Source: an uncultured Desulfobulbaceae bacterium | Lineage (GTDB): Bacteria; Desulfobacterota; Desulfobulbia; Desulfobulbales; CALZHT01 | Direction: 5' to 3' | Length of the DNA stretch: 38,177 bases | NCBI GenBank assembly: GCA_945787445.1 | Contig: CALZHT010000081.1 | Coordinates: forward strand, 1 to 38,177 | Shown: piece by piece, positions 15,173-25,840 of the stretch | Layout of the letters: each line of letters opens with the position of its first letter | How positions within the stretch are numbered: the stretch's first letter is position 1 | Translations under genes and position numbers: made by a program | The notes under the pieces: generated by a model | What the model was told of the DNA's origin: nothing | The model's database searches: none | What the model saw: the letters and a program-made list of their open reading frames with translations, nothing else

Positions 15173-15201
15173 TACTTACAAAGAACCGAGATATTAGTCA
15201 A
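15173..15201 (-). promoter_or_regulatory. Promoter of the tRNA-Val/tRNA-Asp unit
   Basis: On the minus strand TTGACT (15201-15196) and TAAGTA (15178-15173) are 17 bases apart, with the tRNA-Val 5' end 15 bases further on. The -35 is near consensus and the -10 moderate. No other promoter was found between the lon stop and the tRNA. Confidence 0.55.
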
Positions 15202-15259
15202 GAGAAATTATATAAAATATACAGAAACATTAAAGGAAAATCATCCCGGAATCCAGTAA

Positions 15260-17674
15260 TTAATGTGCCACATTAACCGTATCCAGTAAATCAGGGGACA
15301 ACGTATCAACCGGCACATCCTTGAACAAGGTCTCGCCTTTCTTAAGAATCAACGCTTTTTCAAGAACCTCGTCCACATGTTCAACCAGTTCGATGTGCAA
15401 ACTTTTCCTGATCCGCAGAGGAATCTCCTTAAGGTCCCTTTCGTTCTCCTTGGGAATCAGAACATGGGTTATATTGCCTCTACGAGCTGCCAGCAATTTT
15501 TCGGTAAGGCCGCCGATGGGCAGTACTCTGCCACGCAATGTTATCTCACCAGTCATGGCGATATCTTTGCGTACCGGAATCTTAAGCAGGGCTGAAACCA
15601 GAGAGGTTGCCATGGTGATGCCGGCAGAAGGGCCATCTTTAGGAATAGCGCCTTCCGGCACATGCACATGTATATCAAGCTTCTGATAAAAATCCGGGAC
15701 AAGTCCAAGGTTGAGCGCCCTGGTCCGCACATAGCTCATGGCAGCATGAGCAGATTCCTGCATCACCTCTCCGAGCTTGCCGGTCACGGTGAGCTTGCCC
15801 TTGCCGGGCATTAACGCTGCCTCGATCTGCAATAATTCACCGCCGACCTCCGTCCACGCTAAGCCGGTGGTCAAACCGATCTTGTCCTTTCCTTCCGCCA
15901 AACCGAATCGGTATCGAGGCACGCCAAGGAACTTTGTGACCGATTGGTATGAAATGCGATATTTGTTTTTAGTCCCTGTTTTCAAGCGGTCACGGGCAAC
16001 TTTGCGGCAGATGGAAGCGATACTGCGTTCGAGATTACGCACCCCGGCTTCTCTGGTAAAAAGCCTGATAATGTCAAGGATGGACTTTTCACTGAAAACA
16101 ATATCACCCTTTTCAAAACCGTTGGCTTCCATTTGCTTGGGAATAAGAAATCCCTTGGCAATATGCAGTTTTTCTTCCTCGGTATAGCCGTTGAGTTTAA
16201 TAACCTCCATGCGGTCCTGTAAAGGGGGAGGGATTGCGGGAAGTGTGTTAGCCGTTGTTATAAAGAAAACATTGGAAAGATCAAAATCCAGATCAAGATA
16301 ATGATCATTAAAAGCATTGTTCTGTTCAGGGTCCAGCACTTCCAGGAGAGCAGAGGATGGGTCCCCGCGGAAGTCCATACTCATTTTGTCCACTTCATCA
16401 AGGCAGAATACAGGGTTGTTCACCTTTATTTTTTGTAGAGATTGGATAATCTTGCCGGGCAGGGCGCCGATATATGTGCGGCGGTGGCCGCGTATCTCGG
16501 CCTCGTCACGCACGCCGCCCAGTGACAACCGTACGAATTTCCTGCCCATGGCGCTGGCCACGGACTTGCAAAGAGAAGTCTTGCCGACACCGGGAGGACC
16601 TACAAGACAGAGAATGGGCCCCTTTATTTTTTTGACCTGCGCTTGAACGGCGAGGTATTCAAGGATACGTTCTTTAGGCTTGGCCAGGCCATAGTGATCG
16701 CTCTCTAGGACCGCCTCGGCCTCGTTGATATCGATTTTGCTTTTGCTGCTCTCGAACCAGGGCAAGCTTAAAATACAATCCACATAATTGCGGACAACCG
16801 TTGCCTCAGCGGACATGGCGGGCATCATCTTTAATTTCTTGAATTCCTGCCTTACTTTGGCCTGCACAGGTTTTGGCATTTTTTTCTTATCTATCGCCTT
16901 TTCAAGTTCCTCCAACTCGGAACCGGCCTCATCCTCCCCCCCCATTTCCTTCTGGATTGCGCGCATCTGCTCTGCCAGATAGTAATCCTTCTGGGTCTTT
17001 TCCATCTTTTTCTTGACCTTGAAACGAATACGTTCCTCAAGAGAGGCGATTTCCTTTTCCTTGTGGATCATACTCAGAATTAATTCAAGCCGCTCCAGAA
17101 CAGGAAAGGTATCCAGAATCTTCTGCTTTTCCTCTGTTTTTATGGTCAAATGAGAAGCGAGCACATCGGCAAATTTCGATGGATCTTCTATCTTGGCAAG
17201 CGACCGAGCAACCTCGGCAGGTATCTTTTTGTTGTATCTCACGTATTGCTCAAAAACGGCGTGTATTTCTCGAACATATGCAGTAGCCTGGGGATCTGGC
17301 TGCAGTTTCTCTTGATACTCTTCCACCTCGACCCTGAAGAAATCCTTGCTGGTGAGAAACCTGGCTATCCTTGCCCGCCTCTTCCCCTCAACAAGTGCCT
17401 TTATAGTGCCATCCGGCAGTCGTAAAAGCTGCAGGACATTGGCAACAGTTCCAGTAGTATTTACCTGCTTTTCATCAGGATTATCGACCGCCGCATCTTT
17501 CTGGGTAGTGAGAAAGATCTCTGTACGAGTGGACATCGCCTCTTCAAGGGCCTTGATGGACTTTTCCCGCCCCACCACCAAAGGTGCTACCATGTGGGGA
17601 AACACCACGATATCCCGCAGGGACATCATGGGGTATACTTTTTTCTCTATGTCAAATGCACTCATGGTGTTCAC
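15260..17674 (-). CDS. lon: ATP-dependent protease Lon (LonA type)
   Basis: This 804-residue protein degrades misfolded and regulatory proteins in the cytosol. Residues ~13-205 are the Lon N-terminal substrate-binding domain, followed by a coiled-coil linker. The AAA+ module has Walker A GPPGVGKT at ~359 and Walker [10 protein letters not shown]. The protease domain has catalytic Ser683 (DGPSAG) and Lys726 (GGLTEKLL), 43 residues apart as in E. coli Lon. The start is GTG at 17674 or ATG at 17665; neither has a clear ribosome binding site. It lies downstream of clpX but is separated by a strong terminator and a 260-base gap, so it probably has its own promoter. Confidence 0.97.
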   Translation of the reverse strand: MNTMSAFDIEKKVYPMMSLRDIVVFPHMVAPLVVGREKSIKALEEAMSTRTEIFLTTQKDAAVDNPDEKQVNTTGTVANVLQLLRLPDGTIKALVEGKRRARIARFLTSKDFFRVEVEEYQEKLQPDPQATAYVREIHAVFEQYVRYNKKIPAEVARSLAKIEDPSKFADVLASHLTIKTEEKQKILDTFPVLERLELILSMIHKEKEIASLEERIRFKVKKKMEKTQKDYYLAEQMRAIQKEMGGEDEAGSELEELEKAIDKKKMPKPVQAKVRQEFKKLKMMPAMSAEATVVRNYVDCILSLPWFESSKSKIDINEAEAVLESDHYGLAKPKERILEYLAVQAQVKKIKGPILCLVGPPGVGKTSLCKSVASAMGRKFVRLSLGGVRDEAEIRGHRRTYIGALPGKIIQSLQKIKVNNPVFCLDEVDKMSMDFRGDPSSALLEVLDPEQNNAFNDHYLDLDFDLSNVFFITTANTLPAIPPPLQDRMEVIKLNGYTEEEKLHIAKGFLIPKQMEANGFEKGDIVFSEKSILDIIRLFTREAGVRNLERSIASICRKVARDRLKTGTKNKYRISYQSVTKFLGVPRYRFGLAEGKDKIGLTTGLAWTEVGGELLQIEAALMPGKGKLTVTGKLGEVMQESAHAAMSYVRTRALNLGLVPDFYQKLDIHVHVPEGAIPKDGPSAGITMATSLVSALLKIPVRKDIAMTGEITLRGRVLPIGGLTEKLLAARRGNITHVLIPKENERDLKEIPLRIRKSLHIELVEHVDEVLEKALILKKGETLFKDVPVDTLSPDLLDTVNVAH

Positions 17675-17710
17675 ATCATATAGTAAAGTTTTCTGTCATT
17701 TATATCATGC

Positions 17711-17843
17711 TGCATTCAAATTCTAACTTTGTCCCCCTCAAGGGGGGATTGAACTGAATTGGCTGGGTCGTCGGCTTCCTCGACGTATTTCATATACGCC
17801 CCCAGGGCCTCCTCCTTGCCGCCTTGTTACCTCTTTGAATGCA
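17711..17843. repeat. Small inverted-repeat-bounded element between clpX and lon (MITE-like candidate)
   Basis: A 133-base segment is bounded by perfect 10-base inverted repeats (TGCATTCAAA and TTTGAATGCA). Inside are a C5/G6 hairpin (CCCCCTCAAGGGGGG, 17733-17747) and a GC-rich block with a CGTAT/ATACG stem. No coding frame is evident and no target duplication was found. It has the look of a dispersed non-autonomous repeat, but only one copy is in this window. Confidence 0.5.
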
Positions 17844-17869
17844 ACTTGGTATTACACAAATCCCAAAAC

Positions 17870-17910
17870 GAAAAATGACATGGTCATATTGATACAATAT
17901 GCCATGTCAT
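17870..17910 (-). terminator. Strong intrinsic terminator after clpX
   Basis: On the minus strand ATGACATGG and CCATGTCAT pair, and the stem continues with CATATTG/CAATATG around a three-base loop, giving about 16 pairs with one bulge. TTTTTCG follows. It ends the tig-clpP-clpX transcript and separates lon from it. Confidence 0.85.
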
Positions 17911-17934
17911 CCTTTGAATCAATATTAGAAGATA

Positions 17935-19194
17935 TTACGCACTCTTTTTCTTTTCATTATCATAAAGTATTACCGGATAATCACCGCTTACAATCACCTG
18001 TTCGCTGATAACGCACTCGCGCACATTATTCTCCGACGGCAATTCATACATCACATCCAGCATTGACTCTTCCATAACAGCACGCAACCCCCGGGCCCCT
18101 GATTTTCTATTTAAAGCTTCCCGGGCGATGGCGGTCAATGCCCCTTCAGTAAAACGTAAACGGACATTATCATACTCGAAAAGTTTCTGGTATTGCTTGG
18201 TTAACGAATTTTTCGGTTCGCGGAGTATTTTCACCAGATCATTTTCATCTAACTCATCCATGGTGGCAATGACCGGCAAACGTCCCATCAACTCTGGTAT
18301 AAGGCCAAACTGCAGAAGATCTTCGGGTTGCACCTGGGCCAGAATATTGCCAATATTTTTGACATTATCCCCCAGCACCTTGGCTCCGAAACCCATGGAT
18401 TTGGCACCGATCCTGCGCTTGATCACGGTATCAAGGCCCACAAAAGCCCCACCACAGAGAAATAATATATTAGTGGTGTCGATCTTTATATAATCCTGTT
18501 GTGGATGCTTACGTCCGCCTTTGGGCGGTACATTGGCAACCGTGCCTTCTATGATCTTGAGCAGTGCCTGCTGGACTCCCTCTCCTGACACATCTCGTGT
18601 AATTGATGCGCTATCCGACTTTCTGGCAATTTTATCAATCTCGTCAATATAGACAATGCCCCGGCTTGCCCGCTGCACGTCATGTTCTGCAGCCTGCAGG
18701 AGGTTAACCAGGATGTTTTCTACATCCTCACCTACATATCCTGCCTCGGTCAGGGTTGTGGCGTCTGCCATGGCAAAAGGTACGTTAAGGATCTTGGCCA
18801 AGGTCTGCGCCATAAGGGTCTTGCCGGTGCCGGTCGGTCCGATCAGAATGATATTGCTCTTCTGCAGCTCAATTTCATGCTGATCATCATAGCTATTTGC
18901 CTCAATTCGCTTGTAATGATTGTGCACCGCTACGGCAAGAATGCGCTTGGCTTGGTCCTGGCCGATAATGTAATCGTCCAGAAAATTCTTAATCTCCATG
19001 GGTTTGAGGACGGAATTTGCCGCCTCTGCATCAATTTCTTGCTGACGGTCCTCCCGGACGATCTCGTTGCAAAGGTCTATGCATTCATTACATATATATA
19101 CTGTGGGCCCTGCAATGAGCTTTTTCACTTCTTCCTGGGATTTTCCGCAGAAGGAACAGAGAACATCTCCCCCAGGTTGACTCTTTTCACCCAT
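17935..19194 (-). CDS. clpX: ClpX, ATPase subunit of the ClpXP protease
   Basis: The 419-residue protein unfolds substrates and feeds them to ClpP. Residues ~13-40 are the zinc-binding domain (CSFC...CNEC). The AAA+ domain has Walker A GPTGTGKT, Walker [11 protein letters not shown] and sensor 2 GARGLRA. The ClpP-docking IGF loop is replaced by a related sequence near KSMGFGA. The start is two bases after the clpP stop, with the GGAG at the end of clpP as ribosome binding site, so the two are coupled. A strong terminator follows. Confidence 0.97.
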   Translation of the reverse strand: MGEKSQPGGDVLCSFCGKSQEEVKKLIAGPTVYICNECIDLCNEIVREDRQQEIDAEAANSVLKPMEIKNFLDDYIIGQDQAKRILAVAVHNHYKRIEANSYDDQHEIELQKSNIILIGPTGTGKTLMAQTLAKILNVPFAMADATTLTEAGYVGEDVENILVNLLQAAEHDVQRASRGIVYIDEIDKIARKSDSASITRDVSGEGVQQALLKIIEGTVANVPPKGGRKHPQQDYIKIDTTNILFLCGGAFVGLDTVIKRRIGAKSMGFGAKVLGDNVKNIGNILAQVQPEDLLQFGLIPELMGRLPVIATMDELDENDLVKILREPKNSLTKQYQKLFEYDNVRLRFTEGALTAIAREALNRKSGARGLRAVMEESMLDVMYELPSENNVRECVISEQVIVSGDYPVILYDNEKKKSA

Positions 19195-19196
19195 GA

Positions 19197-19799
19197 TTAT
19201 GTCTCCTCTTCATGGTTAGTCCGCTGCACTAAAACTTTGTCTATTATACCATACTCTTTTGCTTCTTCAGCAGACATAAAATAATCACGCTCGGTATCTG
19301 CTTCAATTTTTTTGACGCTCTTGCCGGTATGGAAGGATAATATCTTATTGAGATCCTTGCGCATCCGCAAGATTTCTTTAGCGTGAATGTCAATATCAGT
19401 GGCCTGCCCCTGGAACCCGCCCATTGGTTGATGGATCAAAATGCGGGAATTGGGCAATGCGTAACGTTTGTCAGTCGTCCCTGCGGCAAGCAGAACTGCT
19501 CCCATGCTGGCAGCCTGTCCCATGCATAAGGTGGCAATATCACACTTTACATAGCGCATTGTATCATAAATCGCCAAACCGGCGGTCACAACTCCGCCGG
19601 GAGAATTGACATAAAAAGTAATATCCTTGTCAGGATCTTCAGCTTCTAAAAAAAGCAACTGAGCAATAATAAGATTTGCCACCTCATCATTGACAGCAGT
19701 TCCCAAAAAAATGATGCGTTCTTTGAGCAAACGGGAATAAATATCATATGCCCTTTCCCCGCGAGGACTTTGCTCAACTACCATGGGAATTAAACTCAT
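19197..19799 (-). CDS. clpP: ClpP, proteolytic subunit of the ClpXP protease
   Basis: I choose the start [10 protein letters not shown] (ATG at 19799), because the longer in-frame start at 19817 would place the AAGGAG ribosome binding site inside the coding region. The 200-residue serine protease has the catalytic triad Ser98 (GQAASMG), His123 (LIHQP) and Asp near residue 172. The N-terminal residues are probably removed by self-processing. It lies between tig and clpX in the classical order. Confidence 0.97.
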   Translation of the reverse strand: MSLIPMVVEQSPRGERAYDIYSRLLKERIIFLGTAVNDEVANLIIAQLLFLEAEDPDKDITFYVNSPGGVVTAGLAIYDTMRYVKCDIATLCMGQAASMGAVLLAAGTTDKRYALPNSRILIHQPMGGFQGQATDIDIHAKEILRMRKDLNKILSFHTGKSVKKIEADTERDYFMSAEEAKEYGIIDKVLVQRTNHEEET

Positions 19800-19833
19800 A
19801 GGATAATCTCCTTGCACTGCTTCGATTCGTTCA

Positions 19834-21144
19834 TTACGAAGAAGCCTCTTCGGATTGTGGTGATACAGGCTTTATTATGCATTGTTCTGAAAGAAATTTC
19901 AGTATTTTTTCACTGAGCAGTTCGCTCATAAATGGCAAAAGGTCTTCTCTTCTGCGGAAATATTTCTTTACTTCCTCGATGGTCATGCCATACTTTTCGG
20001 CAACCCGGCCAAAGCCCTTATTGATATCTTCATCGGCAAGCTTGACCTCTTCAACTTCACCGATTTTTTTCAGAATGAAATCACCTTTTATTCTTCTTTC
20101 CGCAGATTCCCGGTATTGTTTGACAAGATCATCGGTGTTCATACCGGCAGATTCAAGAGTCATGCCACGGCTCTTCAGGTTTGATTCAAGCTCCTTGATA
20201 AGTTCATTTACTTCATAAGCCACAAGTCGGTTCGGCACCTCAAATTCATGGCTGTCAACCAGTTTCATCATAATCCTGTCGTTAACATCTCCTTTCTGGG
20301 CCTCCTGTCTTTCTTCAAGCTTCTTCGCACGGATATGATTTTTCAAGTCTTCCAGGGTGGTAAACTCTTCACCGGCATCCTTGGCGAATTCATCATCGAT
20401 TTCAGCAAGAATCCGCTCCTTAATGTCTTTAACCTCGATCTTAAATTCGATCTTCTTGTCCGCAAGAACAGGATTAGGAAAATCTGCCGGAAAATCCACT
20501 TCTTTTGTGGTGTTGTCTCCCTTCTCCAAGCCAAGGAGCTGCTCTTCAAATTCCTTACCATTTCTCCCTGAGCCGACATCAACGCTATAATTTTCCGCGG
20601 TCACCTCTTTCAAGGGTGTGCCATCATGAAATCCTTGAAAATTAATGACAACAAGATCGCCGTCTGTAACAGCCCTGTCTTCAACAGTCCGCAGCGGTGC
20701 TATTTCTTGACGCATGGTTTCAAGGGCTTCAACAACCTCTTCATCGGGTATGACGATTTCAGGTTGTTCGATCTCCAGACCCTTGTAAAGGCCTAGCTCG
20801 AACTCAGGCCTGACATCGATCTCAGCTTCATAAATGAACGTACCGTCGTCGGCAAACTCATGGGATTTTATATCAGGATGGACCACTGCATCGAGCTTAA
20901 CCTCTTCAAGGGCATCGAAATATGTTTCTTGAATCAGTTTTTCCCCCACATCCTGTTCAACTTTGTCGCCATAGCTTTTTTTCAATATCTGGAGAGGCAC
21001 CTTCCCTTTTCTGAATCCCTTGATCGAAACTTCTGAATTAAGATTTTTATATGCTTCATTAAGCATCTTGGACACATGGTTTTGCGGTACCACAATCTTC
21101 ATTTTTTTGGTTAATTTACTGACATCTTCAACATTAACTTCCAT
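19834..21144 (-). CDS. tig: Trigger factor, ribosome-associated chaperone and peptidyl-prolyl isomerase
   Basis: This 436-residue protein binds the ribosome exit tunnel and shields nascent chains. The N-terminal domain carries the ribosome-binding signature GFRKGKVPL near residue 43. The FKBP-type isomerase domain (~150-240: [16 protein letters not shown], then [10 protein letters not shown]) follows, and a long helical C-terminal chaperone domain ends the protein. The start has GGAAGG seven bases upstream. It is the first gene of the tig-clpP-clpX operon, behind a consensus-like promoter at 21299-21327. Confidence 0.97.
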   Translation of the reverse strand: MEVNVEDVSKLTKKMKIVVPQNHVSKMLNEAYKNLNSEVSIKGFRKGKVPLQILKKSYGDKVEQDVGEKLIQETYFDALEEVKLDAVVHPDIKSHEFADDGTFIYEAEIDVRPEFELGLYKGLEIEQPEIVIPDEEVVEALETMRQEIAPLRTVEDRAVTDGDLVVINFQGFHDGTPLKEVTAENYSVDVGSGRNGKEFEEQLLGLEKGDNTTKEVDFPADFPNPVLADKKIEFKIEVKDIKERILAEIDDEFAKDAGEEFTTLEDLKNHIRAKKLEERQEAQKGDVNDRIMMKLVDSHEFEVPNRLVAYEVNELIKELESNLKSRGMTLESAGMNTDDLVKQYRESAERRIKGDFILKKIGEVEEVKLADEDINKGFGRVAEKYGMTIEEVKKYFRRREDLLPFMSELLSEKILKFLSEQCIIKPVSPQSEEASS

Positions 21145-21298
21145 TAATTACCTTCCTTTTACTATCTATTCAATTTGGTCTTCAATACATGATTTTTATT
21201 TATTAAAGCTCCTCCCGGAAAAACATCGAAAATTCCCATATGAAAGGAATTCTTTAGTACTTTACATGCACCCTGCAGCACCCCGCGAAGCGGATATA

Positions 21299-21327
21299 AA
21301 AGTATTAACGCTCGCGGGTCGTGTCAA
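21299..21327 (-). promoter_or_regulatory. Sigma-70-type promoter of the tig-clpP-clpX operon
   Basis: On the minus strand a perfect -35 TTGACA (21327-21322) is followed after 17 bases by TACTTT (21304-21299). The predicted leader is about 150 bases and contains a short GC hairpin (CCGCTTCGCGG). I see no sigma-32-like heat-shock promoter. The 158 bases between this promoter and the upstream tRNA-Leu hold no recognisable feature. Confidence 0.7.
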
Positions 21328-21485
21328 GTAGTGCAGCATTTTACGCCATAAATACAAACAGTGCTTTAAATATTTCTCTGTTTGGTTTGGAACAATCGGA
21401 ACTGCTTGAAAGTCTTAGTTCAATGAAATTTCTTACAGGTTGATCATTCTGAATATTGACATCAAAGGAGATATGCCTTCCTTCT

Positions 21486-21572
21486 TGGTGCGAGAGGGGG
21501 GAGTTGAACCCCCATCCACCGAAGTGGGCTGGATCCTAAGTCCAGTGCGTCTACCAGTTCCGCCACTCTCGC
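21486..21572 (-). tRNA. tRNA-Leu (anticodon UAG)
   Basis: An 87-base class II tRNA is read on the minus strand: acceptor GCGAGAG/CTCTCGC, D arm with GGCGGAACTGGTAGACGC, anticodon loop CTTAGGA (anticodon TAG), long variable arm CCCACTTCGGTGG, T arm GGTTCAACTCC and encoded CCA. The long variable arm confirms leucine. The ~220 bases between it and the MetE-like gene (21573-21794) show no other recognisable feature. Confidence 0.96.
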
Positions 21573-21794
21573 TCAAGCATTCTTTTGAAAATAATCAACT
21601 TAACCGACGGCGTCAAGTATTGCGGCGGCTGTTTATATCAAAACATGCTACTGTAAACTGAATTGAAAAAAACGGCACAACTATCTCATGTTCTGCCCTC
21701 TGAATTTCATTGACATCTCACTTCATTATTGATAGCTAGTAGGCCTATTCTACCCACAGATATTGATTATAATAATTTATTGCAACCACGTGAC

Positions 21795-22931
21795 ATGACT
21801 ATTTTGGAATCCCCACAAAAACTTGTCCCCTTTAAAGCAGCCGGCATGGCGACTCTCATTGGCAGTCTTCCGGTTGTAGAACACAGTGAAGCTTTGGCGT
21901 GGATTCTCAATCATACCCCTGAGATTCCGCTGTGGCCTCAACTCCCTGCAAATCCGGCTGAAAATATGCTCAACCAGTTTATCGAAGGCTTTCCAGGTAT
22001 TGTCGAAGATGAGGGCAGGACATTTTTCAATACAAGCCTTCCGAACTTTGAAGAAGAATTACTGCACTTTTTTGAAGAGTATCTCCTAATCTCTGAAAAC
22101 CCTGCGCAACTGCTGGACTCACGATTTGCCATCAGTCATACCAGAGCAGAAGGCATTTATCAGCTTAAAGAAAAAGTTGCCGGCCTTCTCAACATCAAAG
22201 CACTCAAGGGGCAACTTACCGGCCCGTTCACCTTTCTTACAGGTCTCTCCGATCAGGATCACCGGCTGGGCTATTATGATCCGACCATTAGAGAAATGGC
22301 AGTGAAAGGACTTGCTTTAAAAGGTGCCTGGCAAGCTTCTTTCCTGAAAGAACAAGGCTATCCCGTCATTGTCTTCATTGATGAACCCGCCCTTGCCGGG
22401 CTGGGCTCGTCGTCGTTCATAAGTATTGCAAAAGAAGATATTGCTCAGGATCTTTCCGAAGTGATTACCGCCATCCACCAGGCCTCGGGCCTTGCTGGCA
22501 TCCATGTTTGCGCCAATACAGACTGGAATTTTCTTCTTTCCCTGAATCTCGACATACTCAGTTTCGACGCCTTTGGCTATTTTGATCGATTTGTTACCAG
22601 CAAAGATCAGATACACCAATTCCTCAATCGAGGCGGCATAATTGCCTGGGGTATTGTCCCCACCACGGACAAGAAAGATATCGAGGAAGCAACACCGGAC
22701 TCCCTGGTTAGGCTCTGGGAAGAACAGGCGGCCAAACTCACGGATTCACATAGGGATTTGGCTGCTGTTCTGAACCAAACGCTTATAACCCCGAGTTGTG
22801 GAACCGGCTCCCTTTCTCCGGAACTCGCCAGCAAGGTGCTCCAACTGACTCGGGATGTTTCCGGTATTCTCAGAAAAAAATATTTTCCACCAAACTGGGA
22901 TGATCCTGCAAAAAGTGGGGAAAGCAGTTAA
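21795..22931 (+). CDS. Cobalamin-independent methionine synthase-like methyltransferase (MetE C-terminal/UROD fold)
   Basis: The protein (378 residues from the ATG at 21795; a TTG start at 21729 would add 22) is only the catalytic barrel of the MetE type, without the N-terminal half of classical MetE. It shows ATLIGSLP at the N-terminus, the zinc ligands His and Cys in GIHVCANTDW, Glu in FIDEPALAGLGS and the final Cys in TPSCGTGSLSPE. Such short 'core' MetE proteins occur in archaea and deltaproteobacteria and are thought to methylate homocysteine with a methyl-corrinoid or other donor, so the true donor is uncertain. It stands alone between tRNA-Leu and lysS. Confidence 0.82.
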   Translation: MTILESPQKLVPFKAAGMATLIGSLPVVEHSEALAWILNHTPEIPLWPQLPANPAENMLNQFIEGFPGIVEDEGRTFFNTSLPNFEEELLHFFEEYLLISENPAQLLDSRFAISHTRAEGIYQLKEKVAGLLNIKALKGQLTGPFTFLTGLSDQDHRLGYYDPTIREMAVKGLALKGAWQASFLKEQGYPVIVFIDEPALAGLGSSSFISIAKEDIAQDLSEVITAIHQASGLAGIHVCANTDWNFLLSLNLDILSFDAFGYFDRFVTSKDQIHQFLNRGGIIAWGIVPTTDKKDIEEATPDSLVRLWEEQAAKLTDSHRDLAAVLNQTLITPSCGTGSLSPELASKVLQLTRDVSGILRKKYFPPNWDDPAKSGESS

Positions 22932-23008
22932 CGTGCCATGCAATTTCATCTCGTTACAACGTTCCCTGAGCGCTAGCGAAGAAATCCCTTTGGGGAATAA
23001 TACATCGG

Positions 23009-23032
23009 TGAAATCGTATTTTTACGATTTCA
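23009..23032. other. Perfect hairpin in the metE-like/lysS intergenic region
   Basis: TGAAATCGTA and TACGATTTCA form a ten-pair stem with a TTTT loop, about 45 bases before the lysS start. No T tract follows on the plus strand, so it is not a clear terminator. It could be an mRNA processing or stability element. No T-box or other known riboswitch is visible before lysS. Confidence 0.4.
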
Positions 23033-23075
23033 TCAAACTAGTCTGCTGATTAAAAAAATTACTTACAATTAAACG

Positions 23076-24563
23076 ATGGATGAAACAAATCAAATTCTCC
23101 TGCAACGAAGACAAAAAGCGGAAGAACTGTCCCAAATGGGCGTTGCTCTGTATGCCAATGATTTCAAACCGACCCATAGTATTGCCGAAATCATATCACA
23201 CCAGGATGAGGTCATACCCGATACCGAACCGAACAGCGAACAACGTTATGGTGTGGCCGGAAGAATCATGGCATTACGCAAGTTCGGCAAGGCTTCATTT
23301 CTGCATATTCAAGACGAAACCGGACGCATGCAGGTGTATGTTAAAAGAGACAATGTTGGCTCTGAAGCCTACTCTATTTTCAAAAAGCTTGATATCGGTG
23401 ATATTGTCGGATTTAAGGGTAACCTTTTCAAAACCAAAACAGGAGAACTGACAATCCTTGCCGGAACAGTCAAGCCGATCACCAAATCCCTGCGTCCTTT
23501 GCCGGAAAAATTCCATGGCCTTACAGATGTGGAAACCCGTTACCGGCAGCGCTATGTGGACCTGATCGTCAATCCTGAGGCCCGGGAAACGTTCAGAAAA
23601 CGTGTAGATATTATCCGTCTTATCAGAGAGTTTCTTGCCAACCGGGGTTTTATGGAAGTTGAAACGCCCATGATGCAACCCATTGCCGGAGGCGCCACCG
23701 CCAAACCGTTTAAGACCCATCATAACGCCCTCAATATGGATCTTTACCTGCGGATCGCACCTGAGCTGTATCTTAAACGGCTTATGGTGGGCGGTTTCGA
23801 AAAGGTTTTTGAAATCAACCGTAACTTCAGAAACGAGGGGCTTTCAACCCGTCACAATCCCGAATTCACCATGCTTGAATTTTATCAGGCCTATGCCACC
23901 TATGACGACCTCATGGACCTTACCGAGGAAATGCTTCCCTGGGTTGCCACTGAAGTTACCGGATCAATGACGGTCTCCTACCAAGGCCAGGAAGTGAACC
24001 TGGCTCCTCCCTGGCAGCGTTACACCCTTGAAGAGGCGCTCATAGAAGTGGCAGGGATCGATCCGGGATTATTGTCGGATCCTGAAAAAGTAAAAAAACT
24101 GGCACATGACCATGACATAGAACTCCCGCAAAATGCCGGGCCCGGGAAAGCCAAGACGGAATTATTTGAGCTGCTGGTTGAAGAAAAACTTATTCATCCG
24201 ACTTTTATCACAGCCTATCCCACTGAAGTTTCGCCCCTTGCCCGCCGAAATGGAAAGAATCCTGAAGTGACAGACCGTTTCGAACTTTTCATCACCGGCA
24301 GGGAAATAGCGAATGCCTTTAGTGAACTCAACGACCCCATAGACCAACGGCTCCGGCTTGAAAAACAAATTGCCGAAAGAGGCGATGACGAAGAAATCTT
24401 TCCAGAACTTGACACGGATTTTCTACGGGCCCTGGAATACGGTATGCCCCCTGCTGCAGGAGAAGGAATCGGCATTGACCGGATCGTTATGTTGTTGACA
24501 GATTCTCCCTCCATCCGCGACGTTATTCTCTTTCCGCACCTAAGACCCGAAAAGAAGTTGTGA
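23076..24563 (+). CDS. lysS: Lysyl-tRNA synthetase, class II
   Basis: The 495-residue enzyme attaches lysine to tRNA-Lys. Residues ~60-160 form the anticodon-binding OB fold (GRIMALRKFGKASFLHIQDE). The class II catalytic core follows: motif 2 FRNEGLSTRHNPEFT near 251-266 with its ATP-binding Arg, and motif 3 GIGIDRIVML near 464-473. RQRYVDLIVNP before the core is typical of LysS. Length is usual. There is no clear ribosome binding site before the ATG. Its stop overlaps the start of the LolC/E gene, so they are cotranscribed. Confidence 0.97.
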   Translation: MDETNQILLQRRQKAEELSQMGVALYANDFKPTHSIAEIISHQDEVIPDTEPNSEQRYGVAGRIMALRKFGKASFLHIQDETGRMQVYVKRDNVGSEAYSIFKKLDIGDIVGFKGNLFKTKTGELTILAGTVKPITKSLRPLPEKFHGLTDVETRYRQRYVDLIVNPEARETFRKRVDIIRLIREFLANRGFMEVETPMMQPIAGGATAKPFKTHHNALNMDLYLRIAPELYLKRLMVGGFEKVFEINRNFRNEGLSTRHNPEFTMLEFYQAYATYDDLMDLTEEMLPWVATEVTGSMTVSYQGQEVNLAPPWQRYTLEEALIEVAGIDPGLLSDPEKVKKLAHDHDIELPQNAGPGKAKTELFELLVEEKLIHPTFITAYPTEVSPLARRNGKNPEVTDRFELFITGREIANAFSELNDPIDQRLRLEKQIAERGDDEEIFPELDTDFLRALEYGMPPAAGEGIGIDRIVMLLTDSPSIRDVILFPHLRPEKKL

Positions 24564-25801
24564 GGAACACCGTGCGGTTTGAATGGTTTATCTGCCTCCG
24601 ATATTTCAAGGCCAAACAAAAACAGCGTTTTATTTCGCTCATTTCGCTAATCTCCATGGCCGGAGTCATGGTTGGGGTCATGGCTCTCATAATCGTACTC
24701 GGAACCATGACCGGATTTACCGATAGTTTCCGGGCCAAGATTCTTGGTATCAATTCCCATATCGTCATTCAAAGAATCGGCGGTGTCATGCGGAATTATA
24801 GCGCTCTCGGTTCAAAGGTCGCAAAAATACCCCATGTTACGGCAACCACCCCCTATGTTTACTCACAAACTATGATCAGCAGCGGTGCAGGCGGTACCGG
24901 CGCCGTGCTACGCGGCATTGATCCACAAACGGCCGGGGCGGTTTTGAACATTGAACAGCATATCACCGAAGGATCTCTTGCCGGCCTGATATCTGCGGCT
25001 GACACCCAGAGGGTTCCCGGCATTCTTTTGGGCAGCGAACTCGCTAAACAGCTTCATGTGGCCATGGATGACAGGGTTCGTCTTATTTCTCCCGCCGGCC
25101 CCCTTACTCCCATGGGGGTAATACCCAAAATGATGGCCTGCAGGGTGATCGGCATCTTTGAAACCGGTATGTATGAATACGATTCAGCCCTGTCTTATGT
25201 CTCCATACCCACTGCCCAAAAATTTCTGGATCTGGAAAATACGGTTCACGGCATTGAAGTTAAGGTGCACGACATTTTCCAGGCGCATAGCATTGCAAAA
25301 GCCATTGAGAAAGAAATCGGCATTACCTATGTGGCCAAGGACTGGATGCGGATGAACAAAAACCTCTTTTCCGCGCTGCAGCTAGAGAAAACCGCCCTCT
25401 TCGTCATCGTCACCCTGGTGGTGCTGGTGGCGGCCTTTAACATTGTCAGCATGCTGATCATGGTGGTCATGGAAAAAAACAAGGACATTGCCATCTTGAA
25501 ATCAATGGGCGCAACAGCCGGTAATATTATGCGCATATTTATTTATGAAGGCCTTATCATCGGCATTACCGGAACGCTGCTGGGCATAGTCGGAGGGCTG
25601 TCGGCATGCGAGCTTCTCAGCCGTTATCAGTTCATCAGGCTCCCTGATGTCTATCCCCTTTCAACATTGCCGGTAAAGGTTCTTCCTCTCGACGTGACCA
25701 TTATCGCTGTTTCAGCAATTCTCATAACGTTTTTAGCAACCATCTATCCTTCCTGGCAGGCCTCGCGGGTGGATCCTGCCGTGGCCTTGCGATATGAATA
25801 G
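24560..25801 (+). CDS. lolC: Lipoprotein-releasing ABC transporter permease (LolC/LolE family)
   Basis: The 413-residue inner membrane protein begins with GTG overlapping the lysS stop. It has one transmembrane helix at ~25-50 (SLISMAGVMVGVMALIIVLG), a large periplasmic domain, and three helices near the C-terminus (~270-300, ~320-345, ~370-400), the LolC/E topology. With LolD it extracts lipoproteins from the inner membrane and passes them to the carrier LolA. Only one permease gene is present here, so the complex may be a homodimer of this subunit, as in many bacteria outside the enterics. No LolA is in the window. Confidence 0.93.
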   Translation: MRNTVRFEWFICLRYFKAKQKQRFISLISLISMAGVMVGVMALIIVLGTMTGFTDSFRAKILGINSHIVIQRIGGVMRNYSALGSKVAKIPHVTATTPYVYSQTMISSGAGGTGAVLRGIDPQTAGAVLNIEQHITEGSLAGLISAADTQRVPGILLGSELAKQLHVAMDDRVRLISPAGPLTPMGVIPKMMACRVIGIFETGMYEYDSALSYVSIPTAQKFLDLENTVHGIEVKVHDIFQAHSIAKAIEKEIGITYVAKDWMRMNKNLFSALQLEKTALFVIVTLVVLVAAFNIVSMLIMVVMEKNKDIAILKSMGATAGNIMRIFIYEGLIIGITGTLLGIVGGLSACELLSRYQFIRLPDVYPLSTLPVKVLPLDVTIIAVSAILITFLATIYPSWQASRVDPAVALRYE

Positions 25802-25840
25802 CCATATCGCCGATAACCTTTCACTCCGGAGCAACATGCG

